NCBI RefSeq assembly: GCF_027257875.1
Contig: NZ_JAPVQY010000004.1
Coordinates: forward strand, 62,001-126,000
Direction: 5' to 3'
DNA: 64,000 nt
From: Burkholderia sp. IMCC1007
GTDB lineage: Bacteria; Pseudomonadota; Gammaproteobacteria; Burkholderiales; Burkholderiaceae
Positions 52,525-61,015 of this stretch are shown piece after piece. The stretch's first letter is position 1, and each line of letters begins with the position of its first letter. The notes below the pieces were generated by a model. It made no database searches. It had not been told where the DNA came from and saw only the letters and a list, made by a program, of their open reading frames with translations. The position numbers and the translations under genes were made by a program.

Positions 52525-54593
52525 TGCGTCTGCTCCACCGTGATGAGGGCGTCCACGGCCGTCATGCGGCCGTCGCGGACGATGATCGGATTGAGGTCGA
52601 GGCCCGTGATGCGCGGATTGCGCACCGCGAGCGCCGCGACCGTGCTGACGACGCGATACAGCGCGTCGATCGATACGCCCGGCTTGCCGCGTGCGCCGTC
52701 GAGCACCGCGCGGCCGCGCAGCGTCGCGAGCGCCGCTTCGAGATCGGCGCGGCCGACCGGCGGCAGCAGCGATACGCTGTCCTTCAGGATTTCGGTGAAG
52801 ATGCCGCCGAGCCCGACGGTCAGCACCGCACCGAAGCGCGGATCGCGATACATGCCGACGATGAGCTCGAAATCGGCCGGCGTGAACGGCTGCAGCATCA
52901 CGCGCGGGCCGCAGCGACCGGCGACGTCGTCATATGCGCGCCGCAGTTCGTCCTCGTCGCGCAGGTTGACCCGCACACCGCCCATTTCCGTCTTGTGCTC
53001 GATCGCCGGGTTGGCCGTCTTCAGCACGACCGGGTAACCGAGTGCGGCGGCCTCGCGCAGCGCGCCCGCCACATCGTCGGCCACCGCGAACGGCGCGATC
53101 GGCAGGCCGAGGTCGGCCAGCAGCGAGAACGTCGTCTCCGGCTTCGGCGACGCCAGCATCGCGATCGGCCACGCCGGCACCTCGGTCGCGGCGCTCGCCT
53201 GCGCGGCGGCTGCATGATCGGCACGGCGCCGTGCATGCCACGCGAGGAAGCGGGCCGTTGCCTGGCAAGCCGTCTCGGTGCCCATCAGCACCGGGATGCC
53301 GCGCGCGCGCAGGCGGCGCGCGCCGTCGCGCGACACCGTCGTGCTGATGTTGCCGAACACCACGACCGGCTTGTCGGTTGCTGCCGCGATCGCGATACAC
53401 GCGTCGGACGTATCGTCGAGGAACTTGCGCCCGTGAACCAGGTTCGTGCCGACCGCGACGAGCCCGACTTCGTCGTCCTGCGCGGCGATCGTGCCGGTTT
53501 CGGCCATCAGCAGCTCGCCGTCGCCGTAGCAGTCGATCGGATTGCCGACCACCATGCCGGGGTCGAGCACGTCGGCCAGCGCCTTCGCGGTTGCGGGCCG
53601 GAACGCGGCGAGGCGCAGGCCGGCGCGCGTCGCGACGTCCGCGATCAGCTGGCGCTCGCCGCCCGAGTCGCTGACGATCGCCGCGTGGCTGCCGCCCGGC
53701 ACGCGCGGCGTGCGGAACACCTCGATGCAGTCGAGGAACTCGTCGAGATGCTTCGCGACGATCAGCCCGTGCTGGCGCGAGATCGCTTCGAGCACGTGCG
53801 TCGGGCTCGACAGCCCGCCCGAATGCGCGGCCGTGAAGCGTGCCCCCGCATCGCTGAGCCCGAGGAACAGGCCGACCACCGGCACACCGCGCTGCGCGGC
53901 CTGCTCGAGCACGCCGATGAACCGCTCGGGCTCGCGAATCGTCTCGACCACGAGGCCGATCACGCGGGTTTCTGGTTGCGCGAGGAAGTACTCGACGTAA
54001 TCCGCAATGCCCGTCGCGATTTCGCCGCCTGCCGACACGACGGTGTCGAACGCGAGATCGCGCTGGCTGCCCACGATGCCCGACCACGTCGAGCCGCTTT
54101 GCGACACGATGCACACGCCACCGGGCGCCGCATCCATCGCCGGCACGCTGAACGTCATCGTCAGCTTCGCGCGGACGTTCACGAAGCCCATGCAGTTGTG
54201 ACCGCAGATCGCGAGCCCGCCGGCTCGTGCGATCGCGGCGAGCCGGTCGGGAATCGCGTGTTGCGATGCCTGCTCGCGGTCGTACGCCCGCGACGGAATG
54301 AAGAAGCCGCCGACGCCGTCCGCCGCCAGCGACTCCAGCGACGGCGCGAGCGCATGGTCAGGAATGCAGAGCGCCGCGAATTGCGCGCCGCCCGGAATCT
54401 CCGACACGCGCGCGAACGACTGCGCGCCCGGCACCGGCTCCGCACGCGGATGGACCGCGTACACCGAACCTTCGTAGCCGGATTGCCGCAGTGCGGCAAC
54501 GATCCGGGTTCCCATGTTCCCCGGCTTCGGGCTTGCGCCGATCACCGCGATGCTTGTGGGTTTGAGCAGTTTTCCGAGATCCGCCTTCAGCAT
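52521..54593 (-). CDS. NDP-forming acyl-CoA synthetase (acetate-CoA ligase family)
   Basis: A 690-residue enzyme with the same architecture as the one at 9848. A CoA-binding domain TSIAVIGASPKPGNMGTRI is near residues 12-30 and succinyl-CoA-ligase-like domains carry SQSGSTWSGIVG near 160 and AAHSGGLSSPTHVLEA near 258. A C-terminal ATP-grasp domain from about 475 has VVLKTANPAIEHKTEMGGVRVN. It has no GNAT domain. The first start, ATG 54593, faces the divergent thioesterase gene across 209 bp that carry two palindromes. It would activate a carboxylic acid formed from the imported amine, or work in reverse to yield NTP from an acyl-CoA. Confidence 0.9.
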   Translation of the reverse strand: MLKADLGKLLKPTSIAVIGASPKPGNMGTRIVAALRQSGYEGSVYAVHPRAEPVPGAQSFARVSEIPGGAQFAALCIPDHALAPSLESLAADGVGGFFIPSRAYDREQASQHAIPDRLAAIARAGGLAICGHNCMGFVNVRAKLTMTFSVPAMDAAPGGVCIVSQSGSTWSGIVGSQRDLAFDTVVSAGGEIATGIADYVEYFLAQPETRVIGLVVETIREPERFIGVLEQAAQRGVPVVGLFLGLSDAGARFTAAHSGGLSSPTHVLEAISRQHGLIVAKHLDEFLDCIEVFRTPRVPGGSHAAIVSDSGGERQLIADVATRAGLRLAAFRPATAKALADVLDPGMVVGNPIDCYGDGELLMAETGTIAAQDDEVGLVAVGTNLVHGRKFLDDTSDACIAIAAATDKPVVVFGNISTTVSRDGARRLRARGIPVLMGTETACQATARFLAWHARRRADHAAAAQASAATEVPAWPIAMLASPKPETTFSLLADLGLPIAPFAVADDVAGALREAAALGYPVVLKTANPAIEHKTEMGGVRVNLRDEDELRRAYDDVAGRCGPRVMLQPFTPADFELIVGMYRDPRFGAVLTVGLGGIFTEILKDSVSLLPPVGRADLEAALATLRGRAVLDGARGKPGVSIDALYRVVSTVAALAVRNPRITGLDLNPIIVRDGRMTAVDALITVEQTQ

Positions 54594-54617
54594 TCCTCAC
54601 CCGTTCACCGGTTTGTG

Positions 54618-54631
54618 TGCATACGTATTCA
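54618..54631. promoter_or_regulatory. LacI-type operator candidate, copy 1
   Basis: TGCATACGTATTCA differs at one base from a perfect 14-bp palindrome and from copy 2 at 54737. The CG centre is usual for LacI-family operators. It lies 25 bp upstream of the minus-strand synthetase start codon, a position that would block its transcription. Confidence 0.65.
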
Positions 54632-54736
54632 TAAACGCACGCATCTGGTTGTCGAAGAAAAGTCGTGACATCGGTGCGTATAGTCCGACAACGAATTTTC
54701 ACGTACAAGGACGCACATACCCTTGTTGACGAGCGA

Positions 54737-54779
54737 TGCATACGTATGCAGTAATGAGCAAAGCGTATGCAGTGATGAG
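54737..54779. promoter_or_regulatory. LacI-type operator candidate, copy 2, with direct repeat
   Basis: TGCATACGTATGCA (54737-54750) is a perfect 14-bp palindrome with a CG centre. It runs into a direct repeat: CGTATGCAGTAATGAG at 54743 and CGTATGCAGTGATGAG at 54764 match at 15 of 16 and are 21 bp (two turns) apart. A TTGACG at 54726-54731 lies directly upstream, so the site overlaps the likely promoter of the thioesterase operon. Confidence 0.7.
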
Positions 54780-54802
54780 AAAACCGAACCTGGAGGATTC
54801 CG

Positions 54803-55234
54803 ATGCACATCCCGTCGAATGCCGTATCCACATGGCTCACGCCGCGCGTCTCCGAGACGGACGGCTGCGGCCACATCAACAACACGACCCTGCCGGTGTG
54901 GTTCGAGGCCGGGCGCCGCGAATTCTTCCGCGCGGTGTCGCCCACCCTCGCGTTCGACGACTGGCGCCTCGCGGTCGTGTCGATGCAGGTGCGCTTCCAC
55001 CGGCAGATCTACCTGCACGACGACGTGCGGATCGCGACGTGGGTATCGCGGCTCGGCAACAAGAGCATCGTCGTCAGCGAAGCTGCGTTCCAGCGCGACG
55101 TGCTGTGCGCGGCGGGCGAATGCACGTACGTGTTTTTCAACTATGCGGAGCAGCGCTCCGAGCGCGTACCCGATGCGGTCCGGGAACGCCTCGCGGCCAT
55201 GCACAGCGAATCGATGGAGGCAAGCGACCAATGA
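54803..55234 (+). CDS. Acyl-CoA thioesterase (4HBT hotdog family)
   Basis: A 143-residue hotdog-fold thioesterase. ETDGCGHINNTTLPVWFEAGR near 19-39 is the 4-hydroxybenzoyl-CoA thioesterase motif, with active-site Asp and the GHINN loop, followed by the long helix. WLTPRVSETD leads strand 1, and VVSMQVRFHRQIYLHDDVRI near 58-77 gives the central strands. RBS TGGAGGA precedes ATG 54803. The stop overlaps the MaoC gene start by 4 bp. Such enzymes release a free acid from CoA. In plant and bacterial carnitine or betaine loci similar thioesterases work with dehydrogenases, but here the substrate is unknown. Confidence 0.9.
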   Translation: MHIPSNAVSTWLTPRVSETDGCGHINNTTLPVWFEAGRREFFRAVSPTLAFDDWRLAVVSMQVRFHRQIYLHDDVRIATWVSRLGNKSIVVSEAAFQRDVLCAAGECTYVFFNYAEQRSERVPDAVRERLAAMHSESMEASDQ

Positions 55235-55677
55235 ATACGACGAATTCCGGCACCGGCTACTACTTCGAAGACCTTCAGGTCGGCATGTCGGCCGCGATCA
55301 CGCGGGTCGTGTCGAGCGCGGATATCGAAGCGTTCGCCGCACTCACCGGCGACGACAACCCGATCCATCTCGACGACGCATGGGCGTCGAAGACGCGCTT
55401 CGGCGGCCGCATCGCGCACGGGATGCTGACGGGCGGCCTGGTGTCGGCCGTGATCGGCACGCGCCTGCCCGGGCCGGGCAACATCTATATCCGGCAGATG
55501 CTCGAGTTTCGCGGGCCGGTCCGGCCCGGCGACACCGTCACGGCCGAGGTGCGGATCGCGCGCCTCGAGCCCGAGAAAAAGCGCGTGTTCCTCGACACGA
55601 CCTGCCGGTGCGGCGACGCCGAGGTGCTGCGCGGCGAGGCCGTGCTGCGGGTGCAGTCGCGTGCCGAACCCCTATAA
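55231..55677 (+). CDS. MaoC-type (R)-enoyl-CoA hydratase
   Basis: A 148-residue hotdog-fold hydratase of the PhaJ/MaoC type. YYFEDLQVGMSAAITR opens the fold; ADIEAFAALTGDDNPIHLDD (about 30-49) is hydratase motif with catalytic Asp and His, then FGGRIAHGMLTGGLVSAVIG near 59-78. Typical length for single-domain PhaJ-like proteins. It hydrates trans-2-enoyl-CoA to the (R)-3-hydroxyacyl-CoA. It is translationally coupled to the thioesterase gene, and its stop codon overlaps a TATAAT hexamer that may drive the LacI gene. It complements the enoyl-CoA hydratase of the divergent operon. Confidence 0.92.
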   Translation: MNTTNSGTGYYFEDLQVGMSAAITRVVSSADIEAFAALTGDDNPIHLDDAWASKTRFGGRIAHGMLTGGLVSAVIGTRLPGPGNIYIRQMLEFRGPVRPGDTVTAEVRIARLEPEKKRVFLDTTCRCGDAEVLRGEAVLRVQSRAEPL

Positions 55678-55678
55678 T
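55673..55678 (+). promoter_or_regulatory. Consensus -10 hexamer overlapping the maoC-type stop
   Basis: TATAAT at 55673-55678 is a perfect sigma-70 -10 element in otherwise GC-rich DNA; the MaoC stop TAA (55675-55677) lies inside it. No good -35 is seen at the expected position around 55650. A transcript starting near 55685 would exclude the GTG at 55661, supporting GTG 55709 as the LacI start. Confidence 0.45.
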
Positions 55679-55708
55679 CTCGGTTTCCTCGACAGGGCGC
55701 CTGTATCC

Positions 55709-56785
55709 GTGAAGAGCACGAAAACCGAAAGCAGTCGCCGGCCGCTGGCGACGTCCCAGGACGTCGCGCGGCTGGCCGGCGTTTCACAATCGACGGTCTC
55801 GCGTGCGCTCGCGGATCATGCTTCGGTCTCGGAGGAAACGCGCATCAAGGTTCGCGACGCGGCGGCCGCGCTCGGCTATCGGCCGAACGTGCTCGCGCGC
55901 AGCCTCATCACGCAGCGCTCGGGGCTGATCGCGATCGTCGTCGCATCGATGGACAACCCGTTCTACTGGGAAGTGCTCGGGCTGTTCAGCCAGGCACTGC
56001 AGGCAAGCGGCCAGCAATTGCTGCTGTTTACGATCGGCCCGCGCGAGAACTTCGATTCGGTGATCCGCAAGGTGCTGCAGTATCGCGTCGACGGCGTGAT
56101 CGTCGTGGCCGCCGTGCTGTCGTCGCAGGCGATCGCCGAGTGCCGGGACGCGAACCTGCCGGTCGTGCTGTTCAACCGCTATGTCGACGGCAACGACCTG
56201 AACGCGGTGGTGTGCGACAACGTCGAAGGCGGCCGCGCGGTCGCGACGCTGCTCGCCAATACCGGGCACCGCACGTTCGGCTTCATCTCCGGCGTCGAGG
56301 ACACGTCGACCAACCGCGATCGCCTCGAAGGGTTCAGGCAGCAATTGCGCGCGCTCGACCTGCCGATGCCGGCGGTCGAGCACGGCGACTATACGTACGA
56401 GAGCGGCCGCGAAGCCGTCAAGCGGCTCGTGCTGCAGGGCGAGCGGCCCGACGCGATCTTCTGTGCGAACGACATCATGGCCATCGGCGCGCTGGATGGC
56501 CTGCGGCTCGATCTCGGGCTGCGCGTGCCGGACGACGTGTCGCTGATCGGCTTCGACGACATTCCGATGGCGAGCTGGTCCGGCGTCGAACTGACGACCG
56601 TGCGCCAGCAGCGCTCGCGCATGGTGGAAGCGAGCCTGCAGATCCTGCAGCAGAACCTCGCCGCCCCCGGCATGGACCCGGTGTTCCATCTCGAGCCCGG
56701 GCGCCTGATCCTGCGCCGCACGGTGCGCCTGAAGGCGAGCCGCGATACGGACGCGCCGCCGTTGCCGCACGACCCACGCCCCTGA
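55709..56785 (+). CDS. LacI family transcriptional regulator
   Basis: A 358-residue LacI/GalR protein. SQDVARLAGVSQSTVSRALAD (HTH, key part DVARLAGVSQSTVSRAL at about 15-31 from GTG 55709) is followed by a hinge and a sugar-binding-like core: LIAIVVASMDNPFYWEVLGLF near 72, VIVVAAVLSSQAIAEC near 130, TGHRTFGFISGVEDTSTNRDRLEGF near 185, AIFCANDIMAIGAL near 255 and SLIGFDDIPMASW near 288. The start GTG 55709 is preferred over 55661, which would place the start before the TATAAT. The two CG-centred palindromes upstream of the divergent pair make this protein the likely repressor of both units. Confidence 0.9.
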   Translation: MKSTKTESSRRPLATSQDVARLAGVSQSTVSRALADHASVSEETRIKVRDAAAALGYRPNVLARSLITQRSGLIAIVVASMDNPFYWEVLGLFSQALQASGQQLLLFTIGPRENFDSVIRKVLQYRVDGVIVVAAVLSSQAIAECRDANLPVVLFNRYVDGNDLNAVVCDNVEGGRAVATLLANTGHRTFGFISGVEDTSTNRDRLEGFRQQLRALDLPMPAVEHGDYTYESGREAVKRLVLQGERPDAIFCANDIMAIGALDGLRLDLGLRVPDDVSLIGFDDIPMASWSGVELTTVRQQRSRMVEASLQILQQNLAAPGMDPVFHLEPGRLILRRTVRLKASRDTDAPPLPHDPRP

Positions 56786-56791
56786 CCCGGC

Positions 56792-56843
56792 GCGCGCCGC
56801 CGCCCGCCTGCGCCGATACGCGGCATGCGGGCGGCGCGGCGCG
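56792..56843. terminator. GC-rich hairpin between convergent genes
   Basis: CGCGCCGCCGCCCGC-like arm at 56792-56806 pairs with GCGGGCGGCGCGGCGCG at 56827-56843 with one bulge. There is no T-run, so it may act as a weak or Rho-assisted terminator between the convergent LacI and hydrolase genes. Confidence 0.5.
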
Positions 56844-56844
56844 T

Positions 56845-58902
56845 TCATGACGGGATCTTCATCACGCCGTCGCGAATCACGATGCGGTCGGCATCGCGCG
56901 CGCGATCCTGGAACGGCGGCAGCGACTCGGCCGTGGTCGGCGCCGCGTTGCCCGGCGTGCCGGTGCGCGGCGTCGTGTGCACGACCTGGCTGTCCGGCAA
57001 GCGCTTGCCGGACTTCAGGTGCGCGTACATCGCGTCGAGCGCGCGGATCTGGTACACCGACACCGGCACCGCGCGCACGTCGAAGCCCGGCGACGAAATC
57101 AGCCCCTCCCCGTGCATCCCGCCGACGATCTCCATGTAACGCAGCGAATCGCGCCCCGGCTCGTTCAGCGATGCGGTCGCCGCATACGGGCGGCTGCCGA
57201 AGTTCGGGCCTTCGACGTCGTCGCTGCGCCCGTGCACGATGATCGCGGGCGTGCCGTTCAGGCGTGCGCTCGCGGCCAGCGCCTCGATGCCCGCGCGCAC
57301 GCGCGCCGACGCCGGGTGCTCGTCCGTGAACAGCTTGCGCAGGCACAGCGCCGCGTCGAGATCGTAGTCGTTGCGCCCGCTCGAGCGCGACACGGAACGG
57401 TCGTCCTTGTGCGGCCCGCGTGGATCGTCGTCGTTGACGAGACTGACGTGCGCACCGTCCGGCGTGCCGCCCGGGAATCGCGCGAAGCGCTGCGCGAGCA
57501 ATTCCGCGCTCGCGGCAACCGGCACGCCGTCCGCATCGGTGGCCGCGAAGCTCAGGTTGCACAGATGGTCGGTCACGCGGAAGCGGCCGAACTGGCTCGC
57601 CTGGCCGAGCACGCCCTGGTTGTCGAGCGCCGACGCCGCGGTCGCGACGTCCACGTCGTCCAGGAATCCGTAGCGATGCAGCTTGTCGAGCGCTTCGCGC
57701 GCCTGCGCGTCGACGCTCGTGCCATGCAGCAGGCCCTTGTCCGCGAGCGACGCGCAGCGGTTCGCAGCGAACGGCAGCTTCGCCGCCTGCGGATCGTTCG
57801 GCACGGCCAGCGCCGCGCATGCGCCGTACACGTTCTGGTACGACAGGAAGTCGTAGCTGCTGCGCGCGGACCCGTACCAGGTGCGCCCGCGATCGTCGAT
57901 CGCGACGTCGGGATTGGCGCGCACATAGATCTGCGGCGCCAGCGCGACGACGCCGTCGAGCAGATGGCCGGCATCCTGCTCCGCCGCGCGCAACACCGCG
58001 CCGCCGCCGTTCGAGAAGCCCGATGCGATCACGGTGATGTCCTTGCGCTGCAGCGGCGCGTGTTGCGGCCACGTGCGCGCTTCCAACTCGGCCAGCCCGA
58101 ATGCGGCCGCCTTCAGCACCGCGCGGCCCCAGTCGGCTTCCTGGTTCCACCCGGCGTTGGCCCACTTGAACGCGATGCGATGCGGATACGCTTTTGCGAA
58201 CGCCGCGACATCGGGACGATCGCGCGTCACGTCGAGCCGCACGCCGTCGCGCGGCCGGGTCGTCGTGCCGTCCTGCGCGACCGTGGTGCCGCTGTCGAGA
58301 TCCTGGATGCTCGCGCCCGTGCCCTTGTCGGTCCACGCGAGCGCGCAGCCGCGCCGCAGCCCCCAGTAGCCGGCGCGCAGCATGTCGTTCCAGTAGTTCT
58401 GGCTGCCGGGCGTCGCGATCACCACCAGGCATGCCGCGGCCGGATCGAACGTCGCGGGCACCTGCAGCAGCAGGCCCGCGTTGTTGCCGTCCCGGTCCTG
58501 CGCGTATGCGATCGTTTCGTCGCCGGCCAGCTTGCCGTCGTCGGCATAGGTCTGGCCCGTCGCCGGATTCACGTTCGGTCCATAGAGCCGGCCGAAGCCG
58601 TTGGCCGGATTGCCGGCCTTGCGCAATACCGCGCGACGCAGCTCGGCCGGCGACGGCTGCAGCGGATCGTCGAAGGCCGGCGCCGGCTTGCCGGACAGGA
58701 TCGCCGCCATGCCGACGCCGCCGGTGATCAGGTCGTCGTGCACGCCGTCGTAGACCGTGCGTTGCACGACATGCACATCGGCCGGAAGCGGCGACGGCGC
58801 GCTCCACGCATGGCCTGCGACGAGGCTCGCGGCGACAGACAGCGCGAGCCGCACGCCATGCGGGTGAGCCATCCGGTATCGATTCATGTTGACTGGTTTC
58901 AT
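56845..58902 (-). CDS. 3-hydroxybutyrate oligomer hydrolase
   Basis: A 685-residue secreted or periplasmic esterase that hydrolyses 3-hydroxybutyrate oligomers (from polyhydroxybutyrate) to monomers. A signal peptide is seen in the first 35 residues (ALSVAASLVAGHAWSA). The lipase box is GFSNGGGAV (Ser near residue 315), with D-rich VTDHLC and FDVRAVPVSVYQIRAL near the C-terminus. DYDLDAALCLRKLFT is also family-specific. Length agrees with the family (about 690-700). The start is uncertain: ATG 58902 gives MKPVNMNRYRM, and ATG 58887 is equally plausible; neither has a strong ribosome site. It stands alone between convergent LacI and hypothetical genes. Confidence 0.9.
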   Translation of the reverse strand: MKPVNMNRYRMAHPHGVRLALSVAASLVAGHAWSAPSPLPADVHVVQRTVYDGVHDDLITGGVGMAAILSGKPAPAFDDPLQPSPAELRRAVLRKAGNPANGFGRLYGPNVNPATGQTYADDGKLAGDETIAYAQDRDGNNAGLLLQVPATFDPAAACLVVIATPGSQNYWNDMLRAGYWGLRRGCALAWTDKGTGASIQDLDSGTTVAQDGTTTRPRDGVRLDVTRDRPDVAAFAKAYPHRIAFKWANAGWNQEADWGRAVLKAAAFGLAELEARTWPQHAPLQRKDITVIASGFSNGGGAVLRAAEQDAGHLLDGVVALAPQIYVRANPDVAIDDRGRTWYGSARSSYDFLSYQNVYGACAALAVPNDPQAAKLPFAANRCASLADKGLLHGTSVDAQAREALDKLHRYGFLDDVDVATAASALDNQGVLGQASQFGRFRVTDHLCNLSFAATDADGVPVAASAELLAQRFARFPGGTPDGAHVSLVNDDDPRGPHKDDRSVSRSSGRNDYDLDAALCLRKLFTDEHPASARVRAGIEALAASARLNGTPAIIVHGRSDDVEGPNFGSRPYAATASLNEPGRDSLRYMEIVGGMHGEGLISSPGFDVRAVPVSVYQIRALDAMYAHLKSGKRLPDSQVVHTTPRTGTPGNAAPTTAESLPPFQDRARDADRIVIRDGVMKIPS

Positions 58903-59204
58903 TTCGTCGGGAGAGAGGCGGGATCGGCGCGGATTCGATCGAACGCACCGCGTGGCGCAACGTATCGGGCAGGTGATCGTGATCGCGCCATCGCTGAATA
59001 ATCAGTTGTTCAAATCATGTGACGTGGATCGGCACGGGCATGGGGACGCGCTTGCGCGCATCCGGTATCGATCGGCACGGCATGGCACCGATCGTCTTCC
59101 GTCGCCCTGTTGAGGTCATCGGTGCCGCCACGTCGGCGTCGTCGCTTTCATCGTGGCGGCCAGTCAAGGCCGACATGCCCGCGCGACGACCGGTACGAAT
59201 TTAG
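58903..59204. other. Intergenic region upstream of the oligomer hydrolase
   Basis: About 300 bp with no supported gene. It probably carries the promoter of the minus-strand hydrolase. AT-rich patches (near 58993-59010) and a CGGTATCGATC-type repeat near 58875 and 59060 were noted. No strong -35/-10 pair could be assigned. Confidence 0.4.
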
Positions 59205-59244
59205 CGCAATGCGTTATGCAAATGCCGCGCAAATAGTCGGAAAT
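59205..59244 (+). repeat. 40-bp element B, shared with 34391-34430
   Basis: Matches element A at 32 of 40 positions: CGCAA, GC, TGCAAATGC, GCAAAT and GTCGG blocks are identical and in register. It lies about 300 bp upstream of the 3-hydroxybutyrate oligomer hydrolase start and 39 bp from the stop of the hypothetical gene at 59283. Possible shared regulatory sequence. Confidence 0.5.
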
Positions 59245-59282
59245 TACCCTGATGCTTTGCTGCGCGGCGATTCGCTTGGCGG

Positions 59283-59591
59283 TCAGCCGAACCCCGCTTC
59301 GACCAGCGTGCACCCGTTCATCGTGATCGCGTGCCGGTGCCGCGACCCGTCGGCCACCCGGCTCCCGCTTGCCGACACGAGCGTCGTTGCATCGCCGTCC
59401 GCGTGCAGCGCATCGCTGAACCCGCCATCCATGCGCGGCACCGCGAACCACATGCGCAGCGCGTGCGCGTCGAATTCGAGCAGCCGCTCGCGTTCGGGAA
59501 CGCGCAGCGCATCGACGCACAGGTGCGCGATGCGCGCGACGATCATCGCGTGGTAATGGCGGTGGATGTGCGTCGGCGTGTCGTGCGGCAC
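59283..59591 (-). CDS. Hypothetical small protein
   Basis: A 102-residue frame starting MPHDTPTHIHRHYHAMIVARIAHL. It is His-rich at the N-terminus and has no signal peptide, no membrane segment and no family I recognise. The second half (RMDGGFSDALHADGDATTLVSASGSR) is plausible as a small globular domain. Codon choice resembles the neighbouring real genes, but reading on the opposite strand is also open. It lies 76 bp upstream of the beta-lactamase stop. It may be a real lineage-specific gene or a chance frame; comparison with other Burkholderia genomes would settle it. Confidence 0.4.
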   Translation of the reverse strand: MPHDTPTHIHRHYHAMIVARIAHLCVDALRVPERERLLEFDAHALRMWFAVPRMDGGFSDALHADGDATTLVSASGSRVADGSRHRHAITMNGCTLVEAGFG

Positions 59592-59667
59592 GCTGCGACG
59601 GGGCGGCGGCGCAAGCAGGTTGCTCAGCGCCCGGTGACCGCGTGCGACGGCGATAGCATGACGAGCG

Positions 59668-60837
59668 CTACGGCTTGCCGGTCACGGATTCGACGATCCG
59701 GTATGCCGTCTTCACGCGATCCGCGATCGGGAAGCTGCGGTTCGCGAGCATCACGATCGCGACGCGCTTCGCGGGCACGAACGCGACATACGTACTGAAG
59801 CCGCTGGTCGAACCCGTCTTGTTGATCCACACGTCCTGGCGCGGCGCCAGCGGCGGCTCGAGTTCGGTCGCGGGCGTCGCGTTGAACAGCATCGCCGGCG
59901 CGTTGCCGTCGAGCAGCGTGGGCAGCGCGACCGGATACGGATACTGTTCCCAGATCAGGTCCTGCGTCAGCGGCCCCGCATGGAAATAGCCGGTGTGCGT
60001 GCGCTCGAGCGCGCGCTGCAGCCGCGGCGTCGTCTCGACGAGCCCCATGTTCGCCTGCACGAAGCGCAACAGGTCGGCCGCCGTCGTCCTCACGCCGTAC
60101 GCCGGCTGCCACAGCATGCCGCCCGTCATCCGGATCGGCTTGCCGTCCTGCGTATAGCCCTGCGCATAATCGGCCCGGCGCGCGGCGGGCACGTCGATAT
60201 ACGTATGCGTCATCCCGAGCGCGGGGAACAGTTGCTGCTCCATCAGCACGGAGAAATCGCGGTTCATCGCGTTCGCGGTGAGCCGCCCGAGCATCCCGAT
60301 CGCAACGTTCGAATACGTGCGGCGCGTGCCCGGCATGGACGCGGGCCGCCACGCGTCGAGATAGCGCATCAGGCTCGCATCGTCGCGCACGCTGTCGGGC
60401 ACCTGCAGCGGCATACCGCCCGGCGTGTGCGTGCCGAGCTCGAGCAGCGTCACGCCGCCGAACGGCTTGCCCCGCAGCGCGGGCAGGTACTTGCCGGCCG
60501 GGTGCGACAGCGACAGCTCGCCGCGCTCGTGCGCGTCGGACGCGAGCGTCGCGGTCAGCGTCTTGCTGACCGAGCCGATCTCGAACAGCTTGTCGCCGGT
60601 TACGGGCTTGCCGGTTTGCGTCGACATCACGCCGTAGTCGAACACGTACGGCTTGCCGTCGGCGACGATGCCGATCGCCATGCCGGGAATCGCGTACTGC
60701 TGCATCAGCGGCGCGACGTTGCGCGTCACGGTGTCGTGAATCTCGTCCTGCGTGGCGGCCGCCGCGCGGCCGGCCGTGGCGGCGGCGCACGCGGCGACGA
60801 GCAGCGTCGCGACGATGCGTATCGCGTCGAATCGCAT
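59668..60837 (-). CDS. ampC: Class C beta-lactamase (AmpC type)
   Basis: A 389-residue serine beta-lactamase. The signal peptide is MRFDAIRIVATLLVAACAA with continuation to AGRAAA (near residue 28). The three class C catalytic motifs are all present: SVSK (nucleophilic Ser near 94), YSN (near 180) and KTG (near 344). GMTHTYIDVP and FGGVTLLELGTHTPGGMP are class C signatures. The start is set at 60837, with AAGGA about 7 bp upstream. It hydrolyses cephalosporins in the periplasm. No ampR-like LysR gene is adjacent, so it may be constitutive or controlled elsewhere. Confidence 0.92.
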   Translation of the reverse strand: MRFDAIRIVATLLVAACAAATAGRAAAATQDEIHDTVTRNVAPLMQQYAIPGMAIGIVADGKPYVFDYGVMSTQTGKPVTGDKLFEIGSVSKTLTATLASDAHERGELSLSHPAGKYLPALRGKPFGGVTLLELGTHTPGGMPLQVPDSVRDDASLMRYLDAWRPASMPGTRRTYSNVAIGMLGRLTANAMNRDFSVLMEQQLFPALGMTHTYIDVPAARRADYAQGYTQDGKPIRMTGGMLWQPAYGVRTTAADLLRFVQANMGLVETTPRLQRALERTHTGYFHAGPLTQDLIWEQYPYPVALPTLLDGNAPAMLFNATPATELEPPLAPRQDVWINKTGSTSGFSTYVAFVPAKRVAIVMLANRSFPIADRVKTAYRIVESVTGKP

Positions 60838-61015
60838 GGTTGCGGTTCCTTCGATGTCGGTGGTTTGCCGGGGCGCCGGGCCCGATGCACCGCGCGGCAA
60901 TGGCGGCGGGCCCGGCGAAGCAGGACTATCCGCTGCCGGCCGCGCGCCAACAATCGATGAATTTTTGCGCGAGCATAAAGAAAATCTTATGCAGCGTGAA
61001 CCGGCTTGCCGAACA

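Noticed and set aside
52401..54668. 755-codon plus-strand frame
   Set aside because: Antisense shadow of the synthetase at 52521; composition is Arg/His/Asp-rich and it has no motif.
56977..59001. 674-codon plus-strand frame
   Set aside because: Antisense to the 3-hydroxybutyrate oligomer hydrolase, with no recognisable domain.
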